A stretch of 64,000 nucleotides of DNA from Musa acuminata AAA Group (GCF_036884655.1 NC_088356.1:15370001-15434000); one strand, 5' to 3'. Shown: positions 39,601 to 46,950, numbered from the stretch's first letter. Program-made: numbers and translations. Notes: a model not told the origin generated them from the letters alone.

Positions 39601-41641
39601 ACTACACTTGGCATGATAGAATTCCACAAATCCACTTAGAATGTCCTATTTAATGTCATTGCAGAATTCTTGAAAAAATTCCATTGACAATCCAAGAATG
39701 CCCTTGCTAGAGAAAAAAATTGAAATTGGTTGCAAAAACAGCTTCCTCAAATCTTTCAGCATGTGTGGTGTAAGTCCTGTTATGTTCTACTTTGCATATC
39801 AATTTGAAATGGAAGTTATGAAAGTCTATACAGAAAGATCTAACAAGCCCTACAGGGATAAAAAAAAAAATTTAATTGCATTGGCAACAATAAACCCTTT
39901 ACAGTTCCTCTCTGTCCCATTCTTGCCTTCTCTCAATTTCTTTCTTCTCTTTTCTTCTCTCTCTCAATTTATCTTTTGGAGGACACCTTCTTCACTCGAA
40001 GAAAGAAGGCCCATGATGGATGGGGAAATATCCTATCAAAGTCAAAGGAAATGGCAAGATGTTCTTCTATTACAATGATCTAGGCAACAACTCTGCACTC
40101 CTCTTTCATTTCGCCAACTTGAACCATTGGTTCTCATGCCCTTCAACTTCTTTCCACCTCAGCCCATCATCAGAAACTTCTCTTAATATTTTACTTCACG
40201 ATTTTTCAATCTATCCTCAGCTTCCACAAGAAAGCTTCCTACCCAACCTGAAGGTGGTCTTCTTAAATTGGAGATTGGATATTAGGTGATCATCACGTAA
40301 CATCCTGAATCTTGAGTGACATCTTTCTGGTGCCTGACTATAGATCTTAATCCATAAGCTTTATTCTCACGATCTCTCCTCTTAGATCATCAAGTCAGCA
40401 AGCTTGACTTCCATTTCTCTCTTGCAAACAAGTTCTGAATCGCCTTTCAGAAAACCCAAGCGTCATCTACTAGTGTGTCGTGAACATTGAACCCAACTTT
40501 GGATGCTCATAAATCTCTTTCCCATTAACTAAGAATTTTGGCATATCATGTCAAGAATGGGTTCAACATAAAGAAAAGAATCAAGAAAACAGAATTACCA
40601 CCAACAAAGCCCCTGGGAAATGGAAAAAGACGCTTTGTTCTTTTAATGCTTACAATGAATTTAATAGGATTTTTGGATTTTGAAATCACACATATACATG
40701 GCCTACTAAGAGATCCAAAAAGGCACTAAATCAAGTTAAGGAATTTAAACTCATGTTCACTCACAAAATTAATATGTAAAGATCCAACTGAATCTGTCAA
40801 AGATATATACATTGTTTACCGACGTCAAAAATTCCTTGAAGACACTTGACAAAATATATTAGAATGCTAATTATATGAGGAAAATACTTGTGATCCAAGG
40901 GTCACAATAATTCAAGAGGCAAAGAAGATGAAAGACCTTTTCTTTGGTGACTTAAATGGGTCTTCAGTGAACTAGTAGATTAACTTAAAGGCATACTAGG
41001 AGGAAACCTCGAATATACATACATATATATCGCCGTCAAAACTTCATCCTGTCAATAGAAAAACCCAAAGATACAGTGAAGGAGATAGATACAAGAATCA
41101 AAAGTTTGCGATGCCTACATGAAATTCAAAAGATTCCTTCCAAATAGAGCCAAACCAAAGATAATACTAATTACGGAAGATAATTTAGGTTTCGAAGGAG
41201 GAAGTGTCATGCAGGCGATTGGTTCAAAAATCGTTCAAGAAAACCTAAGTCAACACTAGCCTGCGGCCCAACCGAAAGGGTATGTCTTCGATTCACGCAT
41301 CAATAATTCAAACATCAACACCACACAGACGGGAAGATCGTTGATATGAACCAGAGTTATCTTCTAATCCACAACAAGCAAGAATGCGATAAAGGACATA
41401 AGCATATGATCCTACTTCTCAAACATTGTTGTACCTGAATAGGCTTGGGGCCGTACTTGAACAGAGCACCACGGAGCTGGTTCTTACGACTCCCCGGGCC
41501 GACCCCATCGGTGGACACGGCGATCGAGGGAGCGCCGCCGCCGGAGCTGGACTTGATCGAGCGGCCGCGGACAATGCCCGCGAACCAGGAGGAAGACGAG
41601 GCGGATGAGGAGAAAGACGGAGAGGTGACGGAGGGATCCAT
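482..41641 (-). CDS. Alpha/beta-hydrolase, DUF1749 (SidJ-like) family, nine exons over 41 kb
   Basis: Coding exons, in transcript order, are 41641-41435, 31671-31595, 30537-30432, 25971-25879, 25792-25727, 15073-14928, 2571-2463, 799-735 and 629-482. All have GT donors and AG acceptors, and the phases join to one 1,017-nt frame (338 aa plus stop). The protein has the nucleophile elbow GHSTG (Ser157), a likely acid in ADEYVPD (Asp275 or Asp280) and a C-terminal His308 in WGNHGLS, so the catalytic triad looks intact. The family (DUF1749, fungal SidJ-like esterases and plant homologues such as the At5g19050 type) is known for serine-hydrolase folds; the plant substrate is not known to me. No signal peptide or membrane segment is obvious. 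I chose the ATG at 41641 because the N-terminus after it looks family-like; an in-frame ATG at 41758 would add 39 residues. Family assignment is from memory of the motifs. No coding exon is broken. Confidence 0.88.
735..799 (-). CDS. Hydrolase exon 8 with likely catalytic acid
   Basis: The acceptor is ATGCTGCAG and the donor is GTAATA. It encodes [20 protein letters not shown] and then E plus two bases of Arg. ADEYVPD is the usual position of the catalytic acid in this fold. Confidence 0.87.
800..2462. other. Intron 7, no recognised element
   Basis: This 1.66-kb AT-rich intron shows no transposon structure, long reading frame or clear repeat. Confidence 0.6.
2463..2571 (-). CDS. Hydrolase exon 7
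   Basis: The acceptor is TGTAAAG, weaker than the others, and the donor is GTTTGT. It encodes [20 protein letters not shown] and continues to GHMSSTPCQ. The phase matches the exons on both sides. Confidence 0.87.
2834..3145 (-). repeat. G2 3' LTR
   Basis: The LTR begins TGATAAGACC and ends ATCCGAACA on the plus strand. It is clearly similar over its whole length to 6267-6577, with scattered substitutions. Confidence 0.88.
4248..4773. mobile_element. GTACCG-rich hAT-type non-autonomous element, copy 1
   Basis: The ends are CAAGGTATACAATTTCG and CGAAATTGAATATCTTG, imperfect inverted repeats. They are flanked by the perfect 8-bp duplication GTTCAAAT (4240-4247 and 4774-4781), the length typical of hAT. 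The outer parts are packed with GTACCG/CGGTAC; the centre is TA-rich. It sits inside the gag of G2, so it is younger than G2. Confidence 0.88.
4438..4622. repeat. 80-bp direct plus inverted repeat inside hAT copy 1
   Basis: A unit with the palindrome GGCGACGTCGCC and a CGTCGCCTCG arm occurs at 4441 and 4521, 80 bp apart, separated by TA runs. A third arm in inverted orientation lies near 4597-4620. The block could fold into a cruciform. Confidence 0.7.
6267..6577 (-). repeat. G2 5' LTR
   Basis: This is the partner of 2834-3145. Its plus-strand start TAATAAGACC carries G to A at the second base relative to the other LTR. The primer-binding site lies directly beside it at about 6254-6266. Confidence 0.87.
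6583..7195 (-). pseudogene. RTE-type LINE reverse-transcriptase relic
   Basis: The minus strand, read across frames, gives pieces of the C-terminal part of an RTE-like reverse transcriptase: VLGTLDQSF (usual FRYLGSII), [24 protein letters not shown], and YGYVLRRPI (usual YGHVLRRP) near 6590. Many stops and frameshifts show great age. Recognition rests on the order of these motifs, not on an intact frame. Confidence 0.6.
7505..10076 (+). pseudogene. L1-type LINE relic
   Basis: Frames on the plus strand show, in order: a linker region ([19 protein letters not shown] and [11 protein letters not shown]), reverse transcriptase ([21 protein letters not shown] at about 8157, with [11 protein letters not shown]), the catalytic YADD box at 8580-8591, a zinc-binding RVT region ([27 protein letters not shown] at about 9220) and an RNase H-like tail ([11 protein letters not shown] at about 9780). 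It ends in an A-rich tail near 10058-10076. The domain order is that of plant L1 elements. Stops, frameshifts and a deleted 5' part make it inactive. Confidence 0.8.
10332..11027. mobile_element. GTACCG-rich hAT-type element, copy 2
   Basis: The left end is CATGGTTTGCAGTACC, as in the copy at 29718. The interior has the family's TC-rich stretch, the segment around CAAAGTTACTCCTCAAAG and the GTATTTGTAG region. The right end near 11027 is decayed. A possible 8-bp duplication is ATATGGAC versus ACACGGAC (6 of 8), so the right border is uncertain. Confidence 0.65.
11206..11420. repeat. TC-rich low-complexity tract
   Basis: About 200 bp of TTC/TCC-rich pyrimidine sequence on the plus strand. It opens several spurious Ser/Phe/Leu-rich frames that I do not regard as genes. 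Confidence 0.7.
11685..12487. mobile_element. GC-rich hAT-type element of a second family
   Basis: The ends are CAGTGATTGAAAAAAGCGCT and AGCGCTTTTTAAATCACTG, a clear terminal inverted repeat. The flanks carry the perfect 8-bp duplication GTTGAAGA (11677-11684 and 12488-12495). The interior has GCTCGGGCG/CGCCTAGCG repeats near both ends, a stretch around GGTTCGGTTGG and CTCGCCGCTG-type repeats, and no transposase. The 8-bp duplication and CA...TG ends fit hAT. Confidence 0.88.
12496..14927. other. Rest of intron 6, nothing recognised
   Basis: AT-rich sequence without a recognisable transposon. A 95-codon frame at 13656-13943 is rich in Lys, Asn and Gln and matches nothing I know. Confidence 0.5.
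14928..15073 (-). CDS. Hydrolase exon 6
   Basis: The acceptor is CTGATCAG-type and the donor is GTGGAA. It encodes [14 protein letters not shown], continues through [17 protein letters not shown] to PITSY, and ends two bases into an Arg codon. It is followed by the largest intron (12.4 kb). Confidence 0.87.
15762..16172 (+). repeat. G1 5' LTR
   Basis: The 411-bp LTR starts TGATAGGACC and ends GGTTCTATCA, so TGATAG and CTATCA are inverted at its ends. A run of 19 C occurs at 15914-15932, a place where sequence length may be unreliable. Confidence 0.87.
16175..16186 (+). other. G1 primer-binding site
   Basis: TGGTATCAGAGC, two bases after the LTR, is complementary to the 3' end of initiator Met-tRNA, the usual plant LTR-element primer. 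Confidence 0.9.
17031..17735 (+). pseudogene. G1 gag remains
   Basis: From the ATG at 17031 ([18 protein letters not shown]) the frame has Gag residues such as [29 protein letters not shown] and [18 protein letters not shown]. In-frame stops occur after about 30 codons and again around 17370-17410 and 17675. It is similar to the gag of G2. Confidence 0.85.
17886..18293 (+). pseudogene. G1 protease region
   Basis: This open stretch has an acidic N-terminus, then [14 protein letters not shown] with the catalytic Asp present, and ends [10 protein letters not shown] before TGA. It is the aspartic protease of a gypsy polyprotein whose joins to gag and reverse transcriptase are broken. Confidence 0.85.
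18522..19200 (+). pseudogene. G1 reverse transcriptase, catalytic box changed to FFDN
   Basis: The order [56 protein letters not shown] is typical of gypsy. The catalytic box at about 19059-19073 reads VFFDN instead of VFFDD, a GAT to AAT change of the second Asp, and the frame shifts just after it. Confidence 0.88.
19223..19850 (+). pseudogene. G1 RNase H region
   Basis: It contains the connection region ([20 protein letters not shown]), then the RNase H start [18 protein letters not shown] and [20 protein letters not shown]. Stops follow at about 19643, and [12 protein letters not shown] marks the end of the domain. Confidence 0.87.
19990..20771 (+). pseudogene. G1 integrase
   Basis: It has the HHCC zinc-binding part ([18 protein letters not shown], then CDVCQQQN) and the catalytic core with Asp in [10 protein letters not shown], Asp in [10 protein letters not shown] and Glu in [15 protein letters not shown] stop after about codon 127 (near 20391) splits it. 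Confidence 0.88.
21033..21308 (+). pseudogene. G1 integrase C-terminus with chromodomain-like tail
   Basis: [15 protein letters not shown] is the usual gypsy integrase end; [20 protein letters not shown] resembles the chromodomain of chromoviruses. It ends in TAA about 30 bp before the 3' LTR. Confidence 0.8.
21338..21460 (+). repeat. G1 truncated 3' LTR
   Basis: Starts TAATAGGACCCTAAC beside the purine-rich tract and follows the 5' LTR for about 120 bp, then departs from it after GGGTTTAT. About 290 bp of the expected LTR are missing. Confidence 0.8.
21461..22702. other. Intron 5 segment, nothing firmly recognised
   Basis: AT-rich sequence. The stretch 21870-22075 has LTR-like base composition but no duplication or partner that I can find. 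Confidence 0.5.
22711..23868. mobile_element. GTACCG-rich hAT-type element, copy 3 (long form)
   Basis: The ends CAAGGTTTACAATTCCGTAC and GTACGAAATTAAAAACCTTA are inverted. The 8-bp duplication GATGATAT is perfect (22703-22710 and 23869-23876). This 1,158-bp long form shares its whole layout with the copy at 32690, in opposite orientation. No transposase is encoded. Confidence 0.9.
24595..25104. repeat. Two-copy tandem duplication, 255-bp unit
   Basis: The block beginning TTTTAATTATTATCTTC near 24595 recurs 255 bp later near 24850, with only a few differences. Both copies contain ATGGATCACTATCGACCATT. Confidence 0.85.
25727..25792 (-). CDS. Hydrolase exon 5
   Basis: The acceptor is GGTACAG and the donor is GTACCT. 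The 22 codons encode [18 protein letters not shown] and then VILQ, the strand and helix following the nucleophile. It is followed by a 10.7-kb intron. Confidence 0.87.
25879..25971 (-). CDS. Hydrolase exon 4 with nucleophile elbow GHSTG
   Basis: The acceptor is CTATCAG and the donor is GTTGTA. The 31 codons run from [12 protein letters not shown] to [11 protein letters not shown]. The serine of GHSTG is the predicted nucleophile. Intron 4 to the next exon is only 86 bp, so it escaped transposon growth. Confidence 0.9.
26360..26960 (-). pseudogene. Second RTE-type LINE relic (intron 3)
   Basis: On the minus strand, around 26560-26450, the frame reads [20 protein letters not shown] followed by LKMRIEMNA, matching the FYKTIVRPAMLYG...MRMLRW part of RTE reverse transcriptases. 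The rest is too decayed to assign. Borders are approximate. Confidence 0.5.
27187..28440. mobile_element. Decayed relative of the GC-rich hAT-type family
   Basis: The left end (TAGTGGGTTTAAATAGGCGC) and the GCTCGGGTG repeats match 11685-12487; a TTTCGCTCATGCGGGCACCT stretch near 28420 corresponds to the right side. The right terminus is lost, so no duplication is readable. The centre has expanded by internal duplication. Confidence 0.6.
27386..28040. repeat. Internal tandem duplication, unit about 332 bp
   Basis: TTCGATTGAACCAAGTAATA occurs at 27386 and 27718, and about 320 bp after each copy match closely, including GAGAGG and ACATCTGAAGCTTCC segments. Confidence 0.82.
28580..29273. mobile_element. 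GTACCG-rich hAT-type element, copy 4
   Basis: The ends are CATGGGTTTTAATTTCGAAT and GTACGAAATTTTAATCCTTG. The duplications CAAATGGC (28572-28579) and TAAATGGC (29274-29281) match at 7 of 8 bases. It is a 694-bp deletion form of the long copies. Confidence 0.87.
29718..29967. mobile_element. GTACCG-rich hAT-type element, copy 5 (250-bp form)
   Basis: The ends CATGGTTTGCAGTACCG and CGGTATTGCGAACCTTG are inverted repeats, with a perfect 8-bp duplication ATTCCAAG (29710-29717 and 29968-29975). Almost the whole element consists of GTACCG/CGGTAC motifs on both strands plus a small CTGTAGCAGT repeat in the middle. Confidence 0.9.
30432..30537 (-). CDS. Hydrolase exon 3
   Basis: The acceptor is TTTTTGCAG and the donor is GTATGA. 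It encodes [20 protein letters not shown], continues to [10 protein letters not shown], and starts with the last base of the shared Glu codon. Confidence 0.87.
30830..30985 (+). repeat. Polypurine tract in intron 2
   Basis: About 150 bp of nearly pure GA-rich sequence (GAGGAGAAGG-type). It can adopt triplex-like structure and gives a false proline-rich frame on the other strand. Confidence 0.75.
31595..31671 (-). CDS. Hydrolase exon 2
   Basis: The acceptor is TTTTTGTAG and the donor is GTATGT. It encodes [20 protein letters not shown] and onward, a central beta strand with a GG turn, and ends two bases into a Glu codon completed by exon 3. Intron 1 before it is 9.8 kb. Confidence 0.87.
32690..33885. 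mobile_element. GTACCG-rich hAT-type element, copy 6 (long form)
   Basis: The ends CAAGGATTGAAATTTCGTAC and TTCGAAATTAAAAACCTTG are inverted. The duplication GGCATAAT is perfect (32682-32689 and 33886-33893). It is the long form in opposite orientation to 22711-23868. A stretch at 33118-33396 corresponds to 23445-23227 of that copy, including open frames of 70-90 codons that are probably chance. Confidence 0.92.
33931..34119. mobile_element. GTACCG-rich hAT-type element, copy 7 (189-bp form)
   Basis: The left end is CAAGGATTAAAACATCGTAC; the right end is CGAAACTGTATATCTTA. The duplications AATAAAAT and GATAAAAT match at 7 of 8 bases. A TA microsatellite fills the centre. It lies only 45 bp from copy 6. 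Confidence 0.82.
34363..34830. mobile_element. GTACCG-rich hAT-type element, copy 8 (truncated)
   Basis: The left end CAGGGTTTTTAATTTTGTAC and about 450 bp follow the long-form copies up to the segment around CAATGATTTGTGGATTG. The right terminus is absent, so no duplication can be read. Confidence 0.75.
35590..36848 (+). pseudogene. hAT transposase relic (intron 1)
   Basis: Plus-strand frames joined across stops show hAT transposase residues in order: [13 protein letters not shown] near 35700, [20 protein letters not shown] near 35860, [38 protein letters not shown] near 36050, then [17 protein letters not shown] at about 36530 and [19 protein letters not shown]. The last part is the C-terminal hAT dimerisation region (usual SGCERNWSTF...HTKxRNRL). 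Several stops make it inactive. It is the only transposase trace near the many hAT-type elements here; whether it is related to them cannot be told. Confidence 0.82.
36849..37330 (+). mobile_element. Fragment of a G2-like gypsy element: LTR and start of interior
   Basis: 36849-37127 matches the G2 LTRs in the opposite orientation (TATTAGGATCCC to GGGTCTTATCA). It is followed by TTTAGTATCAGAATAGC, a decayed primer-binding site, and by leader sequence like that of G2. The rest of the element is missing. The LTR lies directly after the transposase frame and supplies its last codons up to the stop at 36904. Confidence 0.82.
38301..38681. repeat. Three-copy tandem repeat, units of 125-131 bp
   Basis: Units start at about 38301 (ATCTGGGAGGGCCCTCTAAT), 38426 and 38557. 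Each contains CACCTTTTGGTGACAT and CTATACTCATGATTTGA. The second copy has a 6-bp insertion. It lies in intron 1. Confidence 0.87.
38682..41434. other. Intron 1, part nearest exon 1, nothing recognised
   Basis: AT-rich intron sequence with a TC-rich stretch near 39900-39970. Open frames at 39698-40289 show no recognisable domain and overlap each other. Confidence 0.5.
41435..41641 (-). CDS. Hydrolase exon 1 (residues 1-69)
   Basis: The exon starts MDPSVTS, then has a Ser-rich stretch and [11 protein letters not shown], and ends KYGPKPIQ followed by a GTACAA donor. It is GC-rich compared with the rest of the gene, as first exons of monocot genes often are. Confidence 0.85.
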
Positions 41642-41756
41642 CGCGCCCGATCTAATCTTCCCCTCTTCGATGCTGTCACCCTTGGAGGTACATGCAAGGA
41701 GAAGGGGATGGATGGAGGATCTAAATGCCGCTTGCGCAGGAGAGCTCTGAACGGGC

Positions 41757-41779
41757 AATTATATTAATATTTTTAAAGG
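41757..41779 (-). promoter_or_regulatory. Possible TATA region of the hydrolase gene
   Basis: On the minus strand a TTAAAAATATTAATATAATT stretch lies about 115-140 bp upstream of the ATG at 41641, a plausible core-promoter distance. It rests on sequence and spacing only. Confidence 0.4.
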
Positions 41780-41799
41780 ATTGGAAATTGCCTAATTAT

Positions 41800-43240
41800 G
41801 ACTACCTGCAGACTTTACTGAGTCGATGGAATTATCGAAGACAACATTACGAGGATCGGATCGGATCTGACGAGATATTACAATCAATATCGTGACAAAT
41901 TAGAAGTTGACTGGCTCAACATCACGGCTTAAGTCTGGAGTTACTGACATGGCAGCCGCAATTTGAAGACTTAAGTGCCGGCTGATATGCGACTTGAGCC
42001 ATGCATTCGAATGCGACAAGAAATATTTTCATTTTCATTTTTATTAATTTAATTTGATCAGCCAGCAAGCAGAACTAAAATTGGAGTTCAACCGACCCAA
42101 TTAAGCAATTAAAATAAAAGATCAGTTAGATCTCAATTTGCGTTTGCCGTCTTTAGCATATCCGATTAATTCGATTTAACCTCTTAGAAGTAGATAAGAA
42201 TCGTCCAACACTATTTTGCTCTAATTTTTTGATTCAAACTCCTCTTTCTTCGACTCTCCCACCCACCAGTATATGTGGTGGAGTTCAATAATAAATAAAG
42301 GCAGCGTAGCAATCTGCTGACGCAATAAAAAGGGTGACGGAGGCCAAAAACGTTGGTGCTGAAAAACACACGATTCCTTGATCCAACTTGTTATCATGAC
42401 CATCAAAATTCTCTTGGTTCTCTAGTGTTCAAAACTTGTTCCATTAAATGTAAAACCCTCATGTTTAGTTTCTACATCGAGGTGCGTCAAAATCAAATTT
42501 TTAATGACATTATGAGTACCTGATGATTGTAATAGTTATTCACTCGACCTCGACTTTTTATGCTAATCATCATCAGACCTATTTATTCTCTCATTATGGC
42601 AAACCAAATAAAACTACCTATTTAGAGCCAATATCCTTTTGATCTCGGTCAAACTTTTAGTTCTTTGATGTGGGATAACGGTTGTTGTTGGCAAGTGTTT
42701 TTTTTTTTTTTTTATAGTTTTAATAAGATTCAAATTACTGAATTTCAAGTGTTATAAAGATCAGTAGTGAGCCAGATTTTATTTATTTTATAATATTATA
42801 TGAATCTCAATGTTTTAGTAGGAAAAAGATAGAGAAAATTAATTCGGATGCCCCTAATATTTTATGTACTTGGGAGAGGGTGTACAAGGAATTTTCAGCT
42901 TGGGTTGACTAAAAAGAAACTTATTTTTTATATTTAATTTTTTTAAAATATAATTTTCTCCATAGGTATAAGCACGGGTTACCAAACCTTGCATTGTGTC
43001 TTCTGTTTTTTTTTATCTATTTGTTGATTTTTATGATTTTACTTTTTGGTAGTTAAGTCTTTTCTCTTCTCAACAAACTGCTATCAAAATCAGAAAGATT
43101 CGATGATAAAAATTTCAATAAAAATATCATTAGTTATTTTTATATATTTTTTCATGAAAAAATTTATGTAAGAAATAGTTTTATCCTATGGTAAAGAAGG
43201 ATGAATAGTTTTCTTATTTAGTAAGACCTAATGAGAATAT
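41800..43240. other. Upstream flank, no gene seen
   Basis: AT-rich sequence between the hydrolase promoter and the retrotransposon nest. No ORF with recognisable domains and no clear transposon ends. Confidence 0.5.
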
Positions 43241-43242
43241 TA

Positions 43243-44459
43243 TATTATAACTGAAATCGACACTAAAGATGGGGTAAATTAGTGCTTACGTAAAAACGTC
43301 GAAGATTTGAAAACTTTGTTCGATAAAATCGTATCGAAAATACGTTTGAACTTAGAGAAAGTATGAAGTACGAGCAGTCAGTAAGCAATATAAAAAAAAA
43401 AGCAAAGAAGAAAAGGTACACCAATTTATAATAGTTCGATCATCATGACCTATATCTACTCTCGATTCCTCCTCCGTTGAGGTTATCGACTTCCACTATT
43501 AATCTTCTTTCAATAGATAAAGATCAACTACCCTCTTACAACTATATTCTTCTTTTTATAGGTTTAAGAGATAATATTTACAGTTTTCTCAACCCTCCCT
43601 TAAATAGAAATTACACTTAGAGAAGAGGAGGAGAACTCTCAAGGGATTACAATAGAGTTTTCTCACTTAGATCATAAGTTTTTTATTAAATTTTTTTACT
43701 TGGGCAAGCAAGAAAAATTATGGTATTTGTAGGCTCCAAATGGCTTCAAAAATAGAGCTAAAAAGTGTCTTATCTTGGGTTTCTGAGGTATTAGCGGTAC
43801 CATCGCTTGACAACCCTGCTCTAGCGGTACTACTACTAGTCTGAGTGGTATGACCATCTGATAGGGCCTCGGAGATTGGGCTCTGACAGTACCACTACCC
43901 CGCTTGTGTGGCATCACCGCCTAGCAGCATTAACTACCGACCGTACCACCACCCAGACTACTTGGGAGGCTAAGCTTCAGGTAGTTCCATCGCCAGCCCT
44001 GGTAGTGCCACCACCTAATGTGGCTCCAGGTCACTGAATAGGTCATCCATCGGGCCCAATTTGATTCGGGCTCAATAGGCTCTTAATTGAGTTAGTATAA
44101 TTTCTCCTTAAATTAACTCAAATTGACACCTGACTATTATAATTAAGGTTAAAACAATTATAATATAAGCAATCTTAGTTATCCGGCATGTCAATTGTTC
44201 ATCTGAACTTCCGATGAACTCTTGACAAACTTCCGATGAGCTTCTGATGCATCGTCCAAACCTTTTGGTGTAATGCTCGATCCATCCATTCTCAGCATAT
44301 TGTCTGATTCTTCTAGCCTGATACCCGATTTTTGACTCTAGCCCAACGTCTAATTCTTTAATTGTTTTGTCTTTCCATGATCGTAGATAGTTATGCATCA
44401 CTTTTCTCAATACATAGATTAAATTATAAATCAATTGATTTCATTATCAAAATTCAAGA
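43243..44459 (-). repeat. Old copia LTR (D), outermost layer of the nest
   Basis: It aligns in layout with the LTRs of C, B and A: a decayed start like GATGGGGTAAATTAGTGC, the AGTTCGATCAT and GAGGTTATCGACTTCCAC region, the GGTACC-type motif array (43795-44010), the CGATGAACTCTTGAC region, and the end ATTATCAAAATTCAAGA. It stops a few bases short of the expected LTR end, where element C begins. The left border is approximate. Confidence 0.7.
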
Positions 44460-45707
44460 TGTTAGGATCTAAGAGCGGCACTACGAGGGGGGGGTGAATT
44501 AGTGCAGCAAATAAAAGCATTGATTCCGAAAAATATTTGTTTCGATTCAATCTGTTTTGGAAAGAAACTGAACTTGAAAGCTTTTATAAGAGTGCAAAGA
44601 GAAGGTTAAACAAGTTTGCAGTAATGTAAATTGCACAAATAGAAAAGCAAACCAGAATTTAGAGTGGTTCGGTCGTTGTGACCTACATCCATTTCTAATT
44701 TCTTTCTGATTTCTCCTCCATCGAGGTCATCAGTGTCCACTAAAGGTCTTCCTTCAATAGGCGAAGACCAACCACCTCTTTACAATGATTTCTCCTTTTC
44801 TCAGGTTTAGGAGATAACCCTTACAAGTCTCACACCTCTCTTGAATGATCTCAACACTTAGAAAGGGAGGAGTACTCTAGTACTTTTACAACACATTAAC
44901 ACTTCAATGACTCAAGATTATGCCAATACTTTCATGCCCTTTCATGCAAAAAAGGGTGAGGTATTTATATGCCCAAATAGCTTCAAAATTGGAGCAAAAA
45001 AGTGTCTCATCCTGATTTTCTAGAGTACTAGCGGTACCATCACCATTATTGGGCGATACCACCACATGATACCTGACACTAGGCGGTACCACCGCCTAAC
45101 AAAGCTCGAAGAACGAGCTCTGGCGGTACTATCGCCTGACAGGGGCGGTACCACCATTGGCAGCATTAACTGTCGGTAGTACCACCACCCAAAACACTTG
45201 GGAGACCGGGTCTGCCAAGTTGTGCCACCGTCGGTCGTGATTTCAGGTGCTGAATGGGCTATTCAATCCAACCCAATTCAGCCATGTTAAGGGCCCAATT
45301 GGCCCATGATTGAGTTAGTGGGATTATCTCTCGATCCTAACTCAACTAATGTTCTAACTACGATTAAGGCAAGCAATTAGTCTAGTATGTCGATTTTTCT
45401 TTTGGCGAACCTCTAGTGAACTTCTAGGCAAAACTTCCGGCGAGCTTCCGGTGAACTCTCGACGAACTCTTAACGATCTTCCAATAAACTCTCGGTGATC
45501 TTTCGATAAGCCTCTAGCGAACTTCTGACGAACTCTCGGCGAGCTCCTGACAGACTTCCGGTACATCGTTAGAATTTTTTACTCTGGCCCATCATCTACT
45601 TTATACCTTACTGTTATCATAGTTAATCAAGCACACTTATCTCAGCACATAGATTAGGTCAAATAATTCACAAATTTATTTCATTATCAAAATTCAAGAT
45701 TTAACAA
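44460..45707 (-). repeat. Element C 3' LTR
   Basis: Plus-strand ends are TGTTAGGATCTAAGAGC and CAAGATTTAACA. It carries a GGCGGTACCACCGCC-type motif array (about 45028-45230) and an array of 10-12-bp units around 45410-45560 of the CGGCGAACTCT type. It is clearly diverged from the A and B LTRs. Confidence 0.85.
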
Positions 45708-45751
45708 TCTTCCCATTTTTTCTGATGACAACCAATTGGTGGAGTTAACCT
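44460..45751 (-). mobile_element. SIRE-like copia element C, left part (3' LTR and end of interior)
   Basis: A 1,248-bp LTR (44460-45707) is followed by a purine-rich AAAAAATGGGAAGAT on the minus strand and about 30 bp of interior, then element B interrupts it. Interior resumes at 63918-64000 and runs out of the window. Its first-side target duplication would be CAAGA (44455-44459); the other side is not in view. Confidence 0.8.
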
Positions 45752-46950
45752 TGTTAGGATCGGAGCGGCACTAAGAGGGGGGGGGGGGTGAATTAGTGCA
45801 GCGGATTAAAACTTCGATTTTAATCAAATCTTTCGTACGTTAAGAACGAAACTTGAGAAATTTAATTTGAAGGCGTATTCTTAAAGTTGCGCAACAAGAG
45901 TAATAAGGAACTAAAGCAGTAAGAAGATTTGCAGTAATGTAAATGACAATAATAAAAAGCAAACCAGAGATTACGCCGATTTTTAGAGTGGTTCGGTCAA
46001 ATGACCTACTCCACTTGCGAGGCCCCTCTTCGATGAGGCTCCCACCTTCCACTAGCAAGTCTCTTGAAATAGAAGGGTAAACACCCCTCTTACAACCTTT
46101 TACAAGCAGCTCAACCTCTTACAAATTTTCAATAAGAAAGAAGGAGGAGAACTCTCTAGCAAATTGAAAACAAGACTTGCTAAGACTTTCTAAGACTTTT
46201 CTCTCAATCAAAATGCTTCTCAAAAGTTGTAACCTCAGCTGAGATTTGAGGGGTATTTATAGGCCTCAAGAGGATTCAAATTTTGGGCTTCAAAATTTGA
46301 ATTCTCTTAGGGTTCCCGGTGTTGGAGGTGCCATCGCCCAGCCAGGCGGTGCCACCGCCCAGCGCTCGGGTGCTGGACGGTGCAACCGCCCAGCCAAGGA
46401 GGTGTCACCGCCCAGCCAGGCGGTTCCACCGCCTGGCTTTCCGATTCATTGGTTTGGCTTAGTTTTCGCCCAAACCAAATCTGACTTTGGGCCCAGTTGG
46501 CCCCTAACCAGGATATAGGATTATCTCTTAATCCTAATCCTAATTACAGGTGAACTACATAACACAAAAAAAACATCCTAAGCAAGTTTTTTAACCGCGA
46601 ACGTCGAGTCTTGTTCCGGCGAGCTTTCCGACGAACTTCTTCCGACGGACTCCCTGCAAGCTCCCAATCTTTGTGATGACTTTAACGAGTAGCCGAGCCT
46701 TCTCGGTGATCTCCGCGAGCCTCCGACGATTTTTTCGGCGAACTTCCGACACGTTCCCGATTTCTTCTCGGTTTTCCGGCAGCATCTCCGGTGATTCTTC
46801 GGTCTCTTAAACGTCCATCGAGCTTGACTCCGGTATCCTTGCTTTATGTTTTCTGGTTATCGTAGTTAATCCTGCACACTTAACTCAATAATATGGATTA
46901 GATCAATTAACCCACCAATTGATTATATCATCAAAATCCGAGATTCAACA
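45752..46950 (-). repeat. Element B 3' LTR
   Basis: It runs TGTTAGGATCGG to GAGATTCAACA on the plus strand. A G run at 45777-45788 may be length-variable. The inner neighbour 46951-46964 is the polypurine tract. Confidence 0.92.

Noticed and set aside
39698..40289. Two overlapping open frames in intron 1
   Set aside because: No known domain, and they overlap in different frames within intron sequence; probably chance.
41642..41758. In-frame ATG at 41758 extending the hydrolase by 39 residues
   Set aside because: The extension has no recognisable sequence, and the protein from 41641 starts in a way that looks typical of the family. It remains an alternative start.
46246..46518. Open frames within the A and B LTRs (Pro/Gly-rich, also at 47798-48100, 55352-55655, 63206-63460)
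   Set aside because: They come from the GC-rich motif array and nearby LTR sequence and occur on both strands; no domain is seen.
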